In this document: one piece after another, positions 22,007-24,497 of the stretch
Layout of the letters: the number at the start of each line of letters is the position of its first letter
How positions within the stretch are numbered: position 1 is the stretch's first letter
NCBI GenBank assembly: GCA_049999805.1
Contig: JBNGIO010000502.1
Location: 1 to 24,497, forward strand
Length of the DNA: 24,497 nucleotides
Source of the DNA: Folioceros fuciformis
Taxonomy: Eukaryota; Anthocerotophyta; Anthocerotopsida; Anthocerotales
Reading direction: 5' to 3'
Program-made: the position numbers and the translations under genes
The notes under the pieces: model-generated
The model's input: only the letters and a program-made list of their open reading frames with translations
Told to the model about the DNA's origin: nothing
Database searches by the model: none

Positions 22007-22350
22007 TAACAAAGGTTTCTTCTACTACTGGCTCTTACCTAGGTCCGACCTTACCCCCACCACTTCTACTACCTACTAGTTCAACTACCACTACCCCTCA
22101 GTTAGCCTAGCTACCACGGGTCCTACTCTACGACCAGGGTTGGGGTCTCCACGACCACTGCCCCCTCTACGATCAGTTGGGGTTTCCACCACGGTGGCGG
22201 ATTCCGCTACCGTGGTGGGTCCCACCCAGAGTCCTAACTAACACATGTTGACACCGGCAGCATCGCGGGTTTCTTCTCATGAGTTTCTGCCCAGAACCCC
22301 TAAAGCTGTAGGTCGGGGTTATTAAACACCCCTCACAACCACAAATACAC

Positions 22351-22600
22351 ATTTAGACAACTCGGTTCCACAGAACGACCACACTCCACGCTTCACACCC
22401 ACATCGCGCTTCCAGCACACGCCAAACTCTGATGCACAATTGCTCCTCGCGAACTCGCTCCAACCCTCAACAACATCCACGATTTCCCAAGCGGTTTCTT
22501 AGCACTCCCTTACACCCCACTCTCTTAGCAGTGTTTCCCATCACCCGAAGTCTCTCCATGGATTCTTCGGCAACCTCGTCGCAACTTTAACTCTCTTCTC
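22351..22600. other. Spacer, no gene seen
   Basis: C- and A-rich spacer after the right LTR-like arm. Short frames only; no recognisable domain or RNA. Confidence 0.3.
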
Positions 22601-22609
22601 AAACACTCA

Positions 22610-22900
22610 ATCTTGCAGCACACCCATCCGCAGCCAACAGTTCGGGAAATAAGGGAAGGAGAGACGCTCCCTCCACTCCGCAGTCGGCGGATTCGTTCCC
22701 TTCTCCGCAAGCATGGCATTACTCACTCTCTCTCTCTCCTCACTCACTCGTTTCTTCACTTCTCACCTTCTTACGCGATCATATCTCAACACTCACTCAT
22801 ACCAACACCAAATCCAAGTTGCAGCCGACAGTCGGGAAATAAGGGAAGGAGGAAATCTCCCTCCACTCTGCGTTCGTCGGATACGTCTCCCTCCCTTGAC
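22610..22900. repeat. 190-bp direct duplication
   Basis: The segment GCAGCC(A/G)ACAG..TCGGGAAATAAGGGAAGGA, followed by CTCCCTCCACTC and CGGAT(T/A)CGT, occurs at about 22630-22705 and again at about 22820-22895, 190 bp apart. The sequence before each copy (CAACACTCA..CTTGCAGC versus CAACACTCAC..GTTGCAGC) is also related. This points to a tandem duplication of a leader-like sequence. Confidence 0.8.
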
Positions 22901-23057
22901 TACAGGGCTGGTGGAAGAATTGAGACTCGAGTTCATGGCAAAACGGTGGAACTACGTGAACCCATGCTTGGTACATGAGTGTGCACAACAACTGCGAGGT
23001 AGGACGAGGGTGGAAGGTATAAGGGGAAGACCCCAGGACTGGGATGTGGAGCTGGTA
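22713..23057 (+). pseudogene. Unrecognised open frame truncated by a copia fragment
   Basis: An ATG at 22713 opens a frame of 155 codons to 23180. Its first part crosses the 190-bp duplication and is low-complexity. From about 22900 it reads LVEELRLEFMAKRWNYVNPC and LRGRTRVEGIRGRPQDWDVE, with normal-looking composition. From 23057 on, the DNA is the antisense of a copia GAG-pre-integrase domain, so the native frame ends there. I do not recognise the protein. It may be part of a mobile element. Confidence 0.25.
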
Positions 23058-23335
23058 TTCCAGATATGTCAACGTGGACTAGCTGAAGTAGGTTTATTGC
23101 TCTATGTACAGGTGTACTTAGGAAGAGGGACTCCATTTGCTTTGCTAGGATGTAAGAATCACATGTGGGTAGGTGCTTGAAACACTTGGGAAGGAGTTCT
23201 TTGTGACATTCAGTGATAGACATGTCAATAAGCTTGGACTTGTTGACATGGCCTAGCTTGGCATGCCACAATATGGCTGCCTGTGAAGAACCGGGTTTAC
23301 TAGCTCTTGTGGAGTGAGCAGAGTGTTCTTGTGAA
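23057..23335 (-). pseudogene. Ty1/copia GAG-pre-integrase fragment
   Basis: The minus strand reads ILWHAKLGHVNKSKLIDMSI, then CDSYILAKQ, then HRAINLLQLVHVDISG. This is the pre-integrase zinc-finger region just before the copia integrase core: H..LGH followed by C..(C)..GKQ, then the LVHxDxxG start of the integrase. The second cysteine of the usual CxxC is a tyrosine (CDSYI), which would break zinc binding. The sequence stops matching right after DISG and no integrase, reverse transcriptase or RNase H follows. It is a short orphan fragment. Confidence 0.85.
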
Positions 23336-23640
23336 AAAGGGTTAATAGTGGTATGGTTTGGTTTTCTTTTTCTACTTATTTTTCCTAATTTTTCTTTATT
23401 TTTTGGTCATTTTTCCTATTTTTTCTAGTACTAATAAGATTAATTGACCAATAAATAATTGGTTTGGTTATTGGAGTGGGTATATGTTTGGTTCCAGACC
23501 CAGAAAAGTTTAGGTCTGGTACCGGACATAGGGTCGGAAAAATTTGAATTTAGGTTTGGTGATTGGTTTAATATTAGTTAAAGATAGATAATATTAAATA
23601 AAATTAATATTATTTAATTATTTGAACCTAGGAGCGAGAA
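23336..23640. other. AT-rich, T-rich spacer
   Basis: No gene. T-rich runs (about 23355-23430) are followed by TTGGTTTGGTTATTGG-type repeats and AATATTAAATAAAATTAATATTATTTAATT (23588-23620), which is strongly self-complementary. It could be a foldback element, but termini are not defined. Confidence 0.4.
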
Positions 23641-24497
23641 TATGGGATATATCAGGGTCATATGTTAAGGTGGTCTAGCTGGTTAACAGGGTTGCATGAT
23701 TTGCAAAACGGCCATGAGGACCACGCCCTAGCTAGGGTAGGACTGTGGCCGCTCCCATCCTCATTCCTCTCCCTCCCTTCCTCCCTTCTCCCACATTTTT
23801 CTTCCCCACTTCCTTTCCCCCTTCTTTCTCAATCTTCCAGTCTTATTTCTTCCTTAGATCCAAGTTGCAGGCAGGGATGCCGTCTAGGCTTTCAGGAGGC
23901 CAGCTACGCTGCATCAGTGGGCTATGGACTGGTCATCCACCCTAGGCATTGGAGATCACAACGGACTGATGCAGATCCAGCTAGGCTTCTCGTGAGTGCT
24001 GGGGTCCAGCATGCCAGCGCCACTGTAGGGTCGAAACTACTACATGTTTTGATCTTGAGCCTGGGCAGGCCTCTTTATGGTATTATCTGTTTTTATGGGC
24101 CCCTTCCAAGTTAGAGGTGAAACGCTTTACAACAGGGGCTAACCTCTTTCCTGTGGAAGCGTACTAGACCGCACGCCCACTACTAACCAGGGAGCATGAG
24201 ACTACCCACCATGCTGCAGGAATTGATACAGGCTGCAAGTTCAACCTAGTGCGCCACCAATCTGCTCCGGCGCATTCCGCAACTATGTGTCATCCAACCT
24301 CGCCTCGATCTTGATCTTCTCTTTGGCGCCCGAAGCAACCGTCTCTAGCCCCGTTCTCCACACGCCCTCCTCCTGTCTCTGCCCACCCTCTCCCACCAAA
24401 AGTAAGTTAGCACCCGACCAGGGTCCTTCCCCATCTCACCATCACGATGCTAGGACCCGATTATTATCCGCCGATTTCCTACTCCGCCAGTTTGGTC
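23641..24497. other. Terminal stretch without a recognised gene
   Basis: A pyrimidine-rich block (TCCCTCCCTTCC type, 23760-23850) lies here. A 150-codon plus-strand frame at 23662-24114 crosses it, but composition explains the openness. A good donor-like CAAAAGTAAGT near 24400 hints that an exon of a gene continuing beyond the window could be present, but no domain supports it. Confidence 0.3.

Larger units (their letters stand above)
21150..22350. mobile_element. Inverted pair of LTR-like arms enclosing a gag-like frame
   Basis: The left arm (about 21150-21450, + orientation) and the right arm (about 22015-22350, read on the minus strand) share the same ordered blocks. These are CCCCGACCT, GTTCT..AGAAA, AAACCCGCG, GGGTGGG(C/A)CCCACC, GTAGAG, GTAGCTAGGCTAA, TGAGGGGTAGTGGTAG and GACCTAGGT. 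The arms therefore face each other as inverted repeats of roughly 300 bp with a core of about 560 bp. Divergence is considerable, with several indels. Each arm borders retrotransposon-like sequence, so two LTRs of one family in opposite orientation is more likely than a simple DNA transposon. Confidence 0.7.

Noticed and set aside
23662-24114. 150-codon plus-strand frame
   Set aside because: Pyrimidine-rich composition keeps it open; there is no recognisable domain.

Overview
This looks like a piece of a green-plant (streptophyte) nuclear genome. It carries intron-rich protein genes with GT..AG introns of roughly 70 to 700 bp. One of these is a chloroplast protein-import gene (Tic22), and the rest of the window holds degraded LTR-retrotransposon and DNA-transposon remnants, minisatellites and AT-rich spacers. 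No prokaryotic features are visible. The clade cannot be fixed from the sequence. The repeat style and moderate divergence from seed-plant proteins make a non-seed plant or charophyte plausible, but that is inference.

Three host genes can be read by joining exons so that phase is kept across junctions. (1) 105-3482, minus strand: a protein with a hydrophobic N-terminal segment and two rhodanese-like domains, both apparently lacking the catalytic cysteine; part of its middle is unresolved. (2) 3797-5359, plus strand: a complete Tic22 homologue in eight exons, 278 aa, all introns phase 0. It is divergent from gene 1, with 314 bp between the start codons. (3) 14515-20777, minus strand: a RIC1 homologue (RAB6A-GEF complex partner 1 type). 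It was reconstructed as 23 exons and 1089 aa, from a start resembling plant RIC1 to a stop, with every junction in phase.

Between genes 2 and 3 lies about 9 kb of accessory DNA. In order it holds a 22-bp minisatellite (5685-6097), a probable LTR and gag remnant (about 6100-7580), a gene-free purine-rich stretch, and a second gag remnant with a CCHC zinc knuckle and long leader (8646 to about 10560). It continues with a broken open frame resembling the ParB/sulfiredoxin fold (11200-11800), a hAT-like DUF659 transposase remnant (about 12590-13165), a 38-bp tandem repeat, and an AT-rich MITE-like element.

Upstream of RIC1 there is a 107-bp triplicated repeat. It sits at the outer edge of two LTR-like arms in inverted orientation (about 21150-22350) that enclose a broken coiled-coil gag-like frame. 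The last 2 kb hold a 190-bp duplication, an unrecognised open frame cut by a Ty1/copia GAG-pre-integrase fragment, and AT-rich spacer.

The three host genes are not obviously one pathway. Two are probably plastid- or membrane-associated and may share a promoter, and the third acts at the Golgi. I saw no clear new defence or mobile system. The ParB-like remnant, the doubly cysteine-less tandem rhodanese gene and the inverted LTR pair are the items most worth following.
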